A stretch of DNA of 64,000 nt from Pseudomonas sp. DG56-2 (GTDB lineage: Bacteria; Pseudomonadota; Gammaproteobacteria; Pseudomonadales; Pseudomonadaceae): positions 1,814,501 through 1,878,500 of the forward strand of contig NZ_CP032311.1 in NCBI RefSeq assembly GCF_004803755.1. Reading direction: 5' to 3'. A program made the translations under genes and the position numbers. Each line of letters begins with the position of its first letter. Position 1 is the stretch's first letter. This document shows positions 39,121-46,996 of the stretch, piece by piece. The notes below the pieces were generated by a model, which was not told the DNA's origin, made no database searches, and saw nothing but the letters and a program-made list of their open reading frames with translations.

Positions 39121-39431
39121 TTGGCAACGATCAGAGCACGCAAAAAGGTCGATGGCACAACCAGCTACACCGTCCAGATTCGTATCAATCGTGACGATAA
39201 GCTAGTTTACCAAGAGAACCGGACATTCGCCCGTAAGCAGGCTGCCCAGGCATGGTCGAAGCGACGGGAAACCGAGTTGTCTGAGCCTGGTGCGATTGAG
39301 CGGGCCAATAGAAAAGGTCATAGCGTACGGGAAATGATTGACAGGTACTTAGTAGAGGGCGCCAAGGTCCGGCCGCTTGGGGGTATGACGTGGAACCCCA
39401 CGTAATGAGTGACGCCCATGGTCTTCGCCGG
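39085..39431 (+). pseudogene. dusA-type phage/island tyrosine integrase, 5' fragment with internal deletion
   Basis: The N-terminal arm-binding part is intact: ATIRARKKVDGTTSYTVQIRI, TFARKQAAQAWSKRRETEL, GHSVREMIDRYL, ending at RPLG (about 39378). From 39378 the next phase continues WGYDVEPHVMSDAHGLRRL, which matches a segment about 65 codons further on in intact members. So there is an internal deletion with a frameshift. The catalytic R-H-R-Y part is gone. The first ATG in frame is 39085; TTG at 39121 begins the conserved ATIRARK and may be the old start. Non-functional. Confidence 0.85.
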
Positions 39432-39929
39432 TTGACATCCAGCGCGCTGCCCGGTTTTTCTACCTGCAGCAGCATGCGTTCGGCGGCAAGGTAACCGGGC
39501 AGACGGTCGGTACCGCCACAACCGGTCCGGCCATCAACCTGCTGCGAATCGAGGAACCTCTCGGCTGCTTGGCAACTGCTCGCCGGGACCTATGTCGAAA
39601 ACCTCTCATAGTTGGAGTGTGCCGAGCGCTATGATCGAGCGCACACCTTCCACTACATGGACCCACCCTACTGGCAGACCGCTGGGTATGGAGGCGATTT
39701 TCCCTTCGAGAACTACGAGCGCATGGCTGAGTTTATGCGGCGCTGCAAGGGCAAGGTGATGGTCAGCATCAACGACCACCTGGATATCCGACGTGCTTTC
39801 GAAGGCTTTCATTTCGAGTACCTGGACATTCGTTACAGCAACACCAACCAGCGCCAAGGAAAGGCCGAGGTGACCAGTGAGTTGGTCGTCATGAAGTGGA
39901 TTCCGTCTTCGCTAGGTGGGCTGTTTTAG
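39431..39929 (+). pseudogene. Phage DNA adenine methylase (D12/Dam-type), 3' fragment, broken
   Basis: Three pieces read as one ancestral protein. (1) 39431 onward VDIQRAARFFYLQQHAFGGKV...NLLRIEE. (2) After a frameshift near 39558, SAAWQLLAGTYVENLS, then an amber stop where family members have Trp. (3) LECAERYDRAHTFHYMDPPYWQT onward to the stop at 39929, with catalytic motif IV DPPYW and C-terminal SINDHLDIRRAF. The 5' half (AdoMet motif I) is missing. It abuts the integrase fragment directly, so a large prophage interior has been lost. Inactive. Confidence 0.85.
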
Positions 39930-40022
39930 TTACCAGAGTAGCCCTGCTGCGTATAGCTCAAGTATGTAATGGGCAAGACCAATGGCGTCGATGATGGCGA
40001 TTAAGATTAGTTTGCTGAGCAT
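39930..40022 (-). CDS. Possible 30-residue hydrophobic peptide
   Basis: ATG at 40022 opens 30 codons: starts MLSKLILIAIIDAIGLAHYI and ends LELYAAGLLW. It would form one transmembrane helix. A GAGA purine stretch lies about 9 nt upstream. It converges on, and touches, the methylase remnant. Size and hydrophobicity resemble small phage or toxin-like membrane peptides, but no family is recognised and chance is possible. Confidence 0.3.
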   Translation of the reverse strand: MLSKLILIAIIDAIGLAHYILELYAAGLLW

Positions 40023-40123
40023 GTTTTTTTTCTCGCAATGGTTCGGCGCCGTCTGAATTGACGATGCTGTGTTGAGTGGTGGTGAATCTGTTTAATACGT
40101 TAGTGCTTGACCGGTAAATTCGT

Positions 40124-40158
40124 CAATAAGTAAAACATCGACTTATTGTGTTTTTTTT
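40124..40158 (+). terminator. Intrinsic terminator in the prophage remnant
   Basis: CAATAAGT / ACTTATTG stem, 9-nt loop, followed by TG and eight Ts. It would end plus-strand transcripts coming from the integrase/methylase remnant. Confidence 0.65.
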
Positions 40159-40279
40159 GCGCGTGGACACCTTTGGTTTTTCATGGTCTTCCATGCAGGC
40201 CTTATCCTGCAAGGGTTTTGGCTTTTTTGTGCAATGGGGGTGACGCGAAAAAAACATCGGAAAAACTTAAATTCCAATA

Positions 40280-40480
40280 TTGAGATTTGAGGTTAAGTTA
40301 AATCCGAGGTTAGGAATTGAAAGTCAGAAACTAACGCTCAATGCTAACTTAGATCCGAGGTTGGGAATTGAAAGTCAGAAACTAGCGCTGAATGCTAACT
40401 TAAACCCGAAGTTAGGAATTGAAAGTCATAAACTAACGCTGATCGCTAAGTTAATCCCCAGGTTGGGAACTGAAGGTTAG
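40280..40480 (+). CDS. Hypothetical 66-residue ORF made of a 17-residue repeat
   Basis: The only open frame through the repeat uses a TTG start. After five residues it encodes three full copies and one partial copy of a 17-residue unit (KLNPRLGIESQKLTLNA and variants), then stops. The unit length (51 bp) is a multiple of three, so the frame is kept. No Shine-Dalgarno is evident and A+T content is high. It may be a repeat that is merely open, a relic of a longer repeat protein, or a real small protein. Confidence 0.3.
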   Translation: MRFEVKLNPRLGIESQKLTLNANLDPRLGIESQKLALNANLNPKLGIESHKLTLIAKLIPRLGTEG

Positions 40481-40498
40481 AATTTGACGCTGATACCG
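40295..40498. repeat. Four-copy 51-bp tandem repeat
   Basis: Units at 40295-40345, 40346-40396, 40397-40447 and 40448-40498. Units 1 and 2 differ at 5 of 51 positions, unit 3 at about 8, and unit 4 is more diverged, especially at its right end. There are no spacers between units. A weaker trace (AACTTAAATTCC) may extend it to the left at 40265. Base composition is clearly lower in G+C than the core genome. Confidence 0.9.
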
Positions 40499-40816
40499 AG
40501 AGTGGGGCGGTCTTCAAGGGCAGGTTAGGGGGGCTATCGCAGCCAGCACAGATCGGCGGCGGCACGTTCGCTCCACTCGGACCGATCATCGCACTCACAC
40601 AACGGTGGGTGCCTTAAGACTGACTAGTCTTCCAAGCACCCTTGTTCTCTTGAGTCGTCTGCCACAAATCCCTGCCCGTGGCAGGCCCTACAATCTTCGC
40701 GAAGAGCGAACGAATCACAGCACGCCGGGCAGCAGTCGAGAAAAGCGGGCGCATGACTGTGCGGGTAAACTCTCGGGCGACCCATCTGAATTGTGCGAGG
40801 CCCCGGAGTGGACGGA
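40499..40816. other. Stretch between the tandem repeat and the GNAT gene
   Basis: No gene is certain here. It contains a 10-bp sequence TGACTAGTCT (40621-40630) that recurs at 41520-41529 and a possible small cysteine-rich minus-strand ORF (40624-40785). Other overlapping open frames on both strands lack ribosome sites. Confidence 0.4.
40624..40785 (-). CDS. Possible 53-residue cysteine-rich (zinc-finger-like) protein
   Basis: ATG at 40785 opens 53 codons. Cysteines are arranged as DCCPACC (residues 17-23) and CRACHGQG (32-39), a CxxC...CxxCxGxG pattern like a small zinc ribbon or DnaJ-type knuckle. No Shine-Dalgarno is visible and another minus-strand frame overlaps it, so it may be a relic or chance. 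Included because the motif is unlikely in random sequence. Confidence 0.3.
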   Translation of the reverse strand: MGRPRVYPHSHAPAFLDCCPACCDSFALREDCRACHGQGFVADDSREQGCLED

Positions 40817-41350
40817 GTGGTAAAAATTCGCAGAGCGCGTGTGGACGATGCAAAGGCGTTAGGTGTGATTGGTCCTGCTGCCTATGCAGCAGCCTATCAC
40901 TACTTATGGAGCGACTGTGTAGCCTTAGCCCAGCAGCTCGATACCTTCAGCACATCAGCATTTTTGATATTGCTACGACGAACTGACACAAGGCTTTGGG
41001 TCGCGGAGGTTTCTGGGGTCGTGGTGGGATTCTTAACAATGACGGTCGAATCCAGAAATCCGATCACGCACGAAGGCCGCGGCGCGGAAATTTCAAGGAT
41101 CTATCTTTTGCCTGGCAGCCAGAAGTCGGGACTGGGATTTCGCCTTCTGTCCGCAGCAGTGGAACATGCGAATGAATTAGGACTTACACACGTGTGGTTA
41201 GATGTGATGGCGTCTGCAGTGAATGCAAGAAATGCCTATCTCAGGTGGGGGTTTTCAGAGATAGGAAGTAAAGAATTTTCTCGTCAAGTGAAATTGGAGT
41301 ACTCACAAATGATTGTCCTAAGGATGGGCCTCCGTATTTGTGCCCCTTAG
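40817..41350 (+). CDS. GNAT family N-acetyltransferase
   Basis: 177-residue acetyltransferase (start-dependent). N-terminal VKIRRARVDDAKALG begins the fold. The acetyl-CoA loop region is ISRIYLLPGSQKSGLGFRLLSAAVEHA, and the C-terminal YLRWGFSEIGSK is the usual end of motif B. No ATG is available; GTG at 40817 has GGAG 8 bp upstream and puts Met just before the first strand, while GTG at 40793 or 40808 are alternatives. Substrate unknown. It lies in the accessory region. Confidence 0.8.
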   Translation: MVKIRRARVDDAKALGVIGPAAYAAAYHYLWSDCVALAQQLDTFSTSAFLILLRRTDTRLWVAEVSGVVVGFLTMTVESRNPITHEGRGAEISRIYLLPGSQKSGLGFRLLSAAVEHANELGLTHVWLDVMASAVNARNAYLRWGFSEIGSKEFSRQVKLEYSQMIVLRMGLRICAP

Positions 41351-41687
41351 TGACGCTTGCGGTCGTATAGCTGCCTCGAGTTTCATCTTTTGGTTGCCTA
41401 GTCCATCGACTCCAGGTCGAAAGGGGACGGCTATAGCATGATGCTTACAGGTAGGGTGGTACAACATTGGTACGGGGGAGCGGGGCTTGACCTGTAACCC
41501 TTTGTTTTGGGGCGGCTTTTGACTAGTCTGTCCGATCCATCACATGGGGCTTGGCCACTGGACATTCTGCATTCTGGAGTGAGGGGACGAGGTAGGGGCC
41601 GCTTGAGGGATGGGCCGCTTCCGACCCGAAGCAGCCTTTCATCAACAGCTAAAATCCACGACCAGGCTTCTGAGATAGGCAGTCAAA
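41351..41687. other. Gene-free stretch between two GNAT genes
   Basis: Contains the second TGACTAGTCT (41520-41529), a GTACCAAT copy in reverse (41464-41474 region), and GTCCGATCCATCA (41529-41541), which resembles the dusA MMDWT codons. Also present is a decayed intergenic motif (GGGCCGCTTCCGACCCGAAGCAG, 41608-41630) of a type often seen scattered in Pseudomonas. A plus-strand frame over 41507-42106 runs antisense to the next gene and looks spurious. Confidence 0.4.
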
Positions 41688-42188
41688 TCACGAAACGGTT
41701 TTCGCCATCTCAGATGTATTCGCCCAGCCCAGTCCTTCATACACCGGCTTGCCGGCCTTGGTCGCGTGTAGCACGGCAAAACTCATTCCGCGTTGCGCAA
41801 ATTCGGCTTCTGCCAACTTCATCAGGGTTGAAGCCAGGCCCCGGCGCCGGTAAACAGGTTCGACGAAAACATTTAGCACATAGCCGCGCTGGTCTAAGGC
41901 CGGATGGGACGGATGAGGTGGCCAGTCGATACTCATCAGACCTATCGCCGCCACAGGCTGCCCCATGTCCATCAGCGCAAAACCGTAGTAGCGGCCATCG
42001 AATAGGCGCTGGTGCAACCAGGGCCGGAAGTGCTCAGTCATCACCCGCAACTCCGATGGGTCTCCTCCCGCCTCAAGGAACATCGTTTCACGGTGCACAC
42101 AAATGATCTCACAGTCATTTGGCCCTAGCCGACGGGCCGTCAAGCCTGAAAAATCGATGTTGCCGGGAATATCTTTCATCGTATGCAC
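41688..42188 (-). CDS. GNAT family N-acetyltransferase
   Basis: 166-residue acetyltransferase: ARRLGPNDCEIICVHRETMFLEAGGD at the N-terminus, GYVLNVFVEPVYRRRGLASTLMKLAEAEF holding the acetyl-CoA Q/RxxGxG/A loop, and YEGLGWANTSEM near the end. An ATG three codons later (42179) is an alternative start. Not related to the plus-strand GNAT just upstream beyond the general fold. Substrate unknown. Confidence 0.88.
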   Translation of the reverse strand: MHTMKDIPGNIDFSGLTARRLGPNDCEIICVHRETMFLEAGGDPSELRVMTEHFRPWLHQRLFDGRYYGFALMDMGQPVAAIGLMSIDWPPHPSHPALDQRGYVLNVFVEPVYRRRGLASTLMKLAEAEFAQRGMSFAVLHATKAGKPVYEGLGWANTSEMAKTVS

Positions 42189-42500
42189 CTGGACGGAGCG
42201 GCCGATGGTAGGGCGGTCAATAGGAGAATGTTAGACACAGATTGAATAAAAACGCGCCATACAGCGATCGCGGCGCACGCATCCGATCTTCAACGGATAC
42301 GCTACGACTTCAACGCTGGTCATGGCATATACGCCCTAGAGCGTAGCTAAGCACTCCGAAGCTGTTGACCGGGACGACATTGTTGGATGATTGCTTTTGA
42401 CCGCTTTTGGCCAATTCCTGCCCTTCGTGAAGGACAGCTATGGGTTGTGGATTCAACCGGTCGATCAGTAAGTGCTGCTGTAAACGCCGAGACGTTGTAG
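42189..42500. other. Stretch without a supported gene
   Basis: A 64-codon minus-strand frame (42310-42504) overlaps the stop of the next gene by 4 bp but has no recognisable similarity or Shine-Dalgarno. TTGCTTTTGACCGCTTTTGGCC near 42391 resembles a decayed intergenic motif like the one at 41608. Nothing else is seen. Confidence 0.35.
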
Positions 42501-42989
42501 TCATCCGTTTGCTAGGACACTGTACTCATGTGCTCTGTGAATCGAAATTCCGGATGTCTGCTCAACTGCCAGTGGATGATCGCTTAGGGTCAGGTATACC
42601 TTGGTCCTGGTAGTCGGCCCTGTCAGTTGCAACTGAGCATGGAGGCCGTTGGTGTCTCCAAAAGTCGGAATGGCGTTGGCAAGGGATACGGCAAACGGTG
42701 GTTCAGATGACTGATCGGGGTTATCCCACAGCTCGTAGATACGTTCAAAATCTGGCTGAATGAGTTCGACCCATACCCCAATGCTATAGGGCTCATCACG
42801 CTGCAAAACCGGCAGAGGTAGTGTGGCTCGGACAAAGAATCGTTCGGCCTTGAGAATGCACAGATCGCTGCTCTCTTGCACTCCAGCAGCCCTAATTTCA
42901 GCAGAGAGGGTTGCTACCGGGTCTGGGCGCAGGAAAACAAGCTCAATGTCATCGCTGGCGTGTTCCTTTCCGCACTCATTGCAGATCAT
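42501..42989 (-). CDS. DUF2199 domain protein
   Basis: 162-residue protein. The N-terminal CNECGKEH zinc-knuckle-like start, LCILKAERFFVRATLPLPV, and YSIGVWVELIQPDFERIYELWD match the DUF2199 family; function unknown. The rest includes PPFAVSLANAIPTFGDTNGLHAQLQ. A weak Shine-Dalgarno (CAGGAG) precedes the ATG. Such genes are often scattered singly in accessory DNA. Confidence 0.75.
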   Translation of the reverse strand: MICNECGKEHASDDIELVFLRPDPVATLSAEIRAAGVQESSDLCILKAERFFVRATLPLPVLQRDEPYSIGVWVELIQPDFERIYELWDNPDQSSEPPFAVSLANAIPTFGDTNGLHAQLQLTGPTTRTKVYLTLSDHPLAVEQTSGISIHRAHEYSVLANG

Positions 42990-43499
42990 CTTAAAACTCC
43001 TGTTGGATCACCTAGATTTGGTGATGCCGGCGTAGCGCCAGCCTAACACTTCGATGGCGTTGCGAAATAACGACCAAGCGTCGAAATCGTGGTCAATGCA
43101 CAGAGGGCTGATCAATAGCTGGCAGCTTTGGGCCGAAGACAGCCATTCATGAGCGGCAGTTGGCGACCCATAGTGGCCTTTCGTAGGAGGCACCCTATGG
43201 CACGCATTCTCGCCTAAATGGGTGTCCTAATTATTAAACTACTACAACCTCCTAATGGGCCTCATTATTAAGGCTTGTAGGTATCTACGAAACCAAGGGC
43301 GATTCATACAGTCCATTCGAGCGGCCCGCAGCGATCATCAAAGCAGGTGAGCGAAGGCGCAACCAAGTGCAATGCTGGATTGCTACGGGAAGCCTTCGGC
43401 TATGAGTAATTTTCCCCGGACATTAGTGACGCGGAGCGTGGGAACGATCATCTGGCAAGGAGCCTCCTGCGTCAGGCAGGGGATCGGTGACGCAGGGGG
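42990..43499. other. Gene-poor end of the accessory region
   Basis: A 61-codon minus-strand frame (43008-43193) has no recognised similarity. At 43228-43285 there are two ATTATTAA copies and CTACAA/TTGTAG arms of unknown meaning. No promoter, attachment repeat or ORF is convincing. The TonB receptor stop codon is at 43500. Confidence 0.35.
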
Positions 43500-45968
43500 T
43501 TACCACTTGTATGAGAGTTCGGCGACTACGCTGCGTTCTTCGCCCAGGTTGCACGCCTGGTAGAAGAAGCATGTGGCGACGTAGTACTTGTTGGTCAGGT
43601 TATTGACGTTGACGGCGGCCTGGGCCCCTCGCAGGCTCGGGTCGAGCTTGCCAAGGTCGTAACGCACGGCGGCGTCATACAGGGTGTAGGACGGCACCTT
43701 GAAGGTGTTCATGCTGTCGCCAAAGGTCCAGCCAGTGTAGCGCACGCCAAGACCGATGCTCAGGCCCTGCAGCGGGTCGAACGGGATGGCGTAGTCAGCC
43801 CACAGTGAGGCCAGTTTGGCAGGAGCCTTGTATGGGCGCTTGTCTTCGTTGCCGTCGTTGCTCTTGGTCACTTTTACGTCGCTATAGGACAGCGAGCCGA
43901 TCAGTTTCAGGTCGTCCATTACGGTGGTGATGGCTTCCAGCTCTATCCCCTTCGAGCGAATCTCGCCGGTCTGGATGCTGTTGAATAGGTCGTTCGGATC
44001 GGTAGTGACCGTGTTTTGTTTGGTCAGGTCGTACGCCGACAAGGTGATCTGGGTATCCGTGCCTGGCGGCTGGTAGCGCACGCCCACCTCATACTGCTTG
44101 GCGGTTTCTGGCTCGAAAGGCTTGCTGCCACGAGCTGGGCCGGTGGAGCCGACCACCGGGTTGAACGACTCGCTATAGCTGACGTACGGCGCGAAGCCAC
44201 TGTCGAACAGGTAAACCAGGCCTGCACGGCCAGTGAAGTCATGCCAGTCCTGATCGGCCGTTTCGCTGTCGGTGAAGCGATTTTCGGTGCGGATACGTGC
44301 ACGATCCTCGCGACCGCCCACGGTCAGCACCCAGCGATCCCATTTGAGCTGATCCTGAAAGTAGTAGCCAATCTGGGTGGTGCGCTGCAGGTTGTTGACC
44401 CAACTGGTGTTAACCGAGGTGTCAACCGGGCTGCCGTAGGACGGATCGAACACGTTGATCGGCGTGGCACGGCCCCAGCGCTCGTTTCGCACCGACTTGC
44501 TCCAGCTGTAATCGATACCAAACAGCGCGGTGTGAGCAATCGGGCCTGTATCGAAGCTAGCCTGCAACTGGTTGTCCAGTGCCAAGTGGCTGCCGTAGGC
44601 GTGGCGGATCTGCCACTCGCGGTTGATTGAGGCGCCGGGAACCCCGTCGGGGCCGGTGATCAGACCGGTCGCACTGGCACCGAAGGAACGTGCCAGGTAA
44701 TTCTCCTGATTGTCGAAATCGGCCCAGCGCACGTTCTGGCGCACGGTCCACGTTTCGTTGAACTCATGGCTGAACTCATAGCCAAGCGAGGTGCTTTCAA
44801 CTTCCTCGAAGTCGAAGTCCGGCTCGCCGACGAAGCGGCCCATGGGTACCTTGCCGTAGGGGCTGGAGCCGTTGACGGCGGCCCAGGGAATGGTGGTCGG
44901 GGCCAGCCCCTTGTTCTTCTGGTACGACGCCAATACGGTCAGGCGGGTCTGGTCGTTGGGGCGCCAGGTGAAGCTGGGTGCGATGTAACCGCGATCGTCA
45001 TCGGTGTGGTCGTACAGGCCATCGGCCTCACGGCCTAGACCGACCAGGCGGTACATCAGGGTCTTTTCGTCGTTCAGCGCGCCGCTCACGTCGAACTTGG
45101 CCTGGCGACGGTGGCCATTACCCACGGAAACACCGGTCTCGCCACGGTCATAGTCGGTGGGACGCTTGGAAATCGAGTTGATCATGCCGCCCGGCTCCGC
45201 CTGGCCGTAGAGGATCGAGCTCGGGCCCTTGAGCACCTCGATGCGCTCGATGCCGTACGGCTCTTCGCTGAACATGCCGAAGAAGCCCAGTGGCCGCAGA
45301 CGCAGACCATCGCGGTATGTGAGCGAGATGGCGTAGCCACGCAGGAAGATGTTGTCGGCGGCGTTGCTGGCGCCGCCGCCGTCGGAGCGAACACCCGAGG
45401 TGTAGCGCAGCGCCTGGTCAAGGCGCTGTACACCCATATCCTCCATTTGCTCGCGGGTCACCACCGAGATGGCCTGGGGGGCTTCCAGCATTGAGGTGTC
45501 TGTCTTGGTTCCCGTGGCGGTACGGCGGGCAATGTAGCCGTCTACCGGATCCCAGGCGCTTTCAAGGTTCGCTGGAGCGGAAACGGTGCTGGGGGCGAGA
45601 GTGAGCGCATCACCAGCGGGTTGAAGACTGTAGTTGCCGCCTGCGCTTGGCACCACTTGCAAGCCACTGCCCATGAGCAATTGCGCGAACCCCTGCTCCA
45701 CGCTGTAGTTGCCCTGCAGTCCCTGACTGCTCTTGCCATTAGTCAACGCAGCATCGAACGACAACACTACACCCGCCTCGTTGGCGAAACGGCTGAGCAC
45801 CGAGCCCAGGGTGCCAGCAGCAATGGCATAGGCCTTTACAGCTTCTTCGGCATGGACCTTGCTGGCGTCGCTCAACAGCGGCTGGATAAAGCCAGCGTGC
45901 AGGGCCAGGGTGGCGCCGAGGATAGCGATGGCCAGAGGCTTTCTGGTGTGCTGATGGATATGCGACAT
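43500..45968 (-). CDS. TonB-dependent ferrisiderophore receptor with STN signalling domain
   Basis: 822-residue outer-membrane receptor. Signal peptide about 1-42 is followed by an STN domain (about 45-100; YAIAAGTLGSVLSRFANEAGVVLSFD). Next come the plug (LEAPQAISVVTREQMEDMGVQRLDQALRYTSG; VLKGPSSILYGQAEPGGMINSISK) and a 22-strand barrel ending in the expected terminal aromatic (SYKW). The STN domain contacts the FecR-type regulator encoded upstream. The ATG at 45968 has AAGGAG upstream; an earlier in-frame start would overlap fecR. It is FpvA/FoxA-like, ligand not deducible; no siderophore biosynthesis genes adjoin, so it probably takes up a foreign siderophore. Confidence 0.93.
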   Translation of the reverse strand: MSHIHQHTRKPLAIAILGATLALHAGFIQPLLSDASKVHAEEAVKAYAIAAGTLGSVLSRFANEAGVVLSFDAALTNGKSSQGLQGNYSVEQGFAQLLMGSGLQVVPSAGGNYSLQPAGDALTLAPSTVSAPANLESAWDPVDGYIARRTATGTKTDTSMLEAPQAISVVTREQMEDMGVQRLDQALRYTSGVRSDGGGASNAADNIFLRGYAISLTYRDGLRLRPLGFFGMFSEEPYGIERIEVLKGPSSILYGQAEPGGMINSISKRPTDYDRGETGVSVGNGHRRQAKFDVSGALNDEKTLMYRLVGLGREADGLYDHTDDDRGYIAPSFTWRPNDQTRLTVLASYQKNKGLAPTTIPWAAVNGSSPYGKVPMGRFVGEPDFDFEEVESTSLGYEFSHEFNETWTVRQNVRWADFDNQENYLARSFGASATGLITGPDGVPGASINREWQIRHAYGSHLALDNQLQASFDTGPIAHTALFGIDYSWSKSVRNERWGRATPINVFDPSYGSPVDTSVNTSWVNNLQRTTQIGYYFQDQLKWDRWVLTVGGREDRARIRTENRFTDSETADQDWHDFTGRAGLVYLFDSGFAPYVSYSESFNPVVGSTGPARGSKPFEPETAKQYEVGVRYQPPGTDTQITLSAYDLTKQNTVTTDPNDLFNSIQTGEIRSKGIELEAITTVMDDLKLIGSLSYSDVKVTKSNDGNEDKRPYKAPAKLASLWADYAIPFDPLQGLSIGLGVRYTGWTFGDSMNTFKVPSYTLYDAAVRYDLGKLDPSLRGAQAAVNVNNLTNKYYVATCFFYQACNLGEERSVVAELSYKW

Positions 45969-46054
45969 AATGGCTCCTTCAAATACCGGTAAGGCGGTTT
46001 GCAGGAGAGGTCGAGCGAGGTTGGAAAACCGACAATCGATAATGAAAAATATTT

Positions 46055-46996
46055 TCACTTGCGCGCTTTGATGCTCACCCAGTAGCGCGTACGGGTTTCG
46101 ATGCGCACCGGCAGCGCCTGGGCGATGACGGTCAAGGCGCGATCGGTATCGTCCAGCGGGTAGGTGCCGGACAGACGCAGGCCGGCGACCTCATCGGCAC
46201 ACGTGATAACACCAGGACGGTAGCGCTGCAATTCGGCCAGGGTGCGATCCAGACGCCAGTCATCGATCACCAGGCGCCCTTGGCTCCAGGCGCTCTGATT
46301 GGTATCGATAGGGTGCGGGGCGGCCAATGCGCCAGCGGCGAAGTCGAGCCCCATGCCGCTCTCGACACGGACTTCTTCACGACCCGGGGCGTTGCGCACG
46401 GCAACGGCATGCTCCAGCACACTGAGTGCGGTGCGATCTTCATACTGACGCACGTTGAAACGCGTGCCCAAGGAGCGCATCTCGCCATGGGCGCTGCGCA
46501 CCTTGAACGGGCGCGAATCCTTGGCCGTCTGGACGAGAATCTCACCTGCACGCAGGATGATCAGCCGCTGTTCGGCGTCGAAACGGATATCCACCGCGCT
46601 GGCGGTATTGAGGGTCAGCCGGGTGCCGTCCGGCAGGGTCAGGCTGCGTCGCTCGCCGGTGGCGGTGCGTTGATCGGCGAGCCAGATCGGCGTCTGCCGA
46701 TAGCCCGTCCAGGCCAGGCCGGAAACGCCCAGGCCGAGTACAAGGCCCTTGAGCAGCGTGCGCCGAGTCGCCTGCACACTCCCGCCCATGGCGCGACGCG
46801 CCAACGGCCCCGGCAGACCGTGGAATTCAGCCTGTAGATTTTCCAGGCGCTGCCAGGCCCATTGGTGCAAGGTGTTCTGTTGGTGCCAGAGCTGCCATTG
46901 CTGCTGGGTGCTCCGGCAATCCGGCGCGGCGCCGAGGCGCGCATGCCATTGGGCAGCATCACGCAGCGCCAGGCGTTGTTCGGCGGGATTGTTCAC
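46055..46996 (-). CDS. FecR-family anti-sigma regulator
   Basis: 313-residue inner-membrane protein. The cytoplasmic N-terminus (about 1-85, EQRLALRDAAQWHARLG, W-rich anti-sigma part) is followed by one TM (LKGLVLGLGVSGLAWTGY). The periplasmic FecR domain (ERRSLTLPDGTRLTLNTASAVDIRFD) comes next. The GTG start at 46996 overlaps the sigma-factor stop (GTGA) and is preferred to a start 10 codons earlier. It transmits ligand binding at the receptor to the sigma factor. Confidence 0.92.
   Translation of the reverse strand: MNNPAEQRLALRDAAQWHARLGAAPDCRSTQQQWQLWHQQNTLHQWAWQRLENLQAEFHGLPGPLARRAMGGSVQATRRTLLKGLVLGLGVSGLAWTGYRQTPIWLADQRTATGERRSLTLPDGTRLTLNTASAVDIRFDAEQRLIILRAGEILVQTAKDSRPFKVRSAHGEMRSLGTRFNVRQYEDRTALSVLEHAVAVRNAPGREEVRVESGMGLDFAAGALAAPHPIDTNQSAWSQGRLVIDDWRLDRTLAELQRYRPGVITCADEVAGLRLSGTYPLDDTDRALTVIAQALPVRIETRTRYWVSIKARK

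Noticed and set aside
40295..40498. Short repeat array as a CRISPR
   Set aside because: Units are directly adjacent with no spacers, the repeat is 51 bp, and no cas gene is present.
40621..41529. Integron gene cassette around the GNAT gene
   Set aside because: No attC-like site (RYYYAAC...GTTRRRY) was found at either end and there is no integron integrase.
42310..42504. 64-codon minus-strand ORF overlapping the DUF2199 stop
   Set aside because: No similarity, ribosome site or domain; likely chance.
43008..43193. 61-codon minus-strand ORF upstream of the DUF2199 gene
   Set aside because: No recognised family and no good start signal; kept only as a note on the gene-poor stretch.
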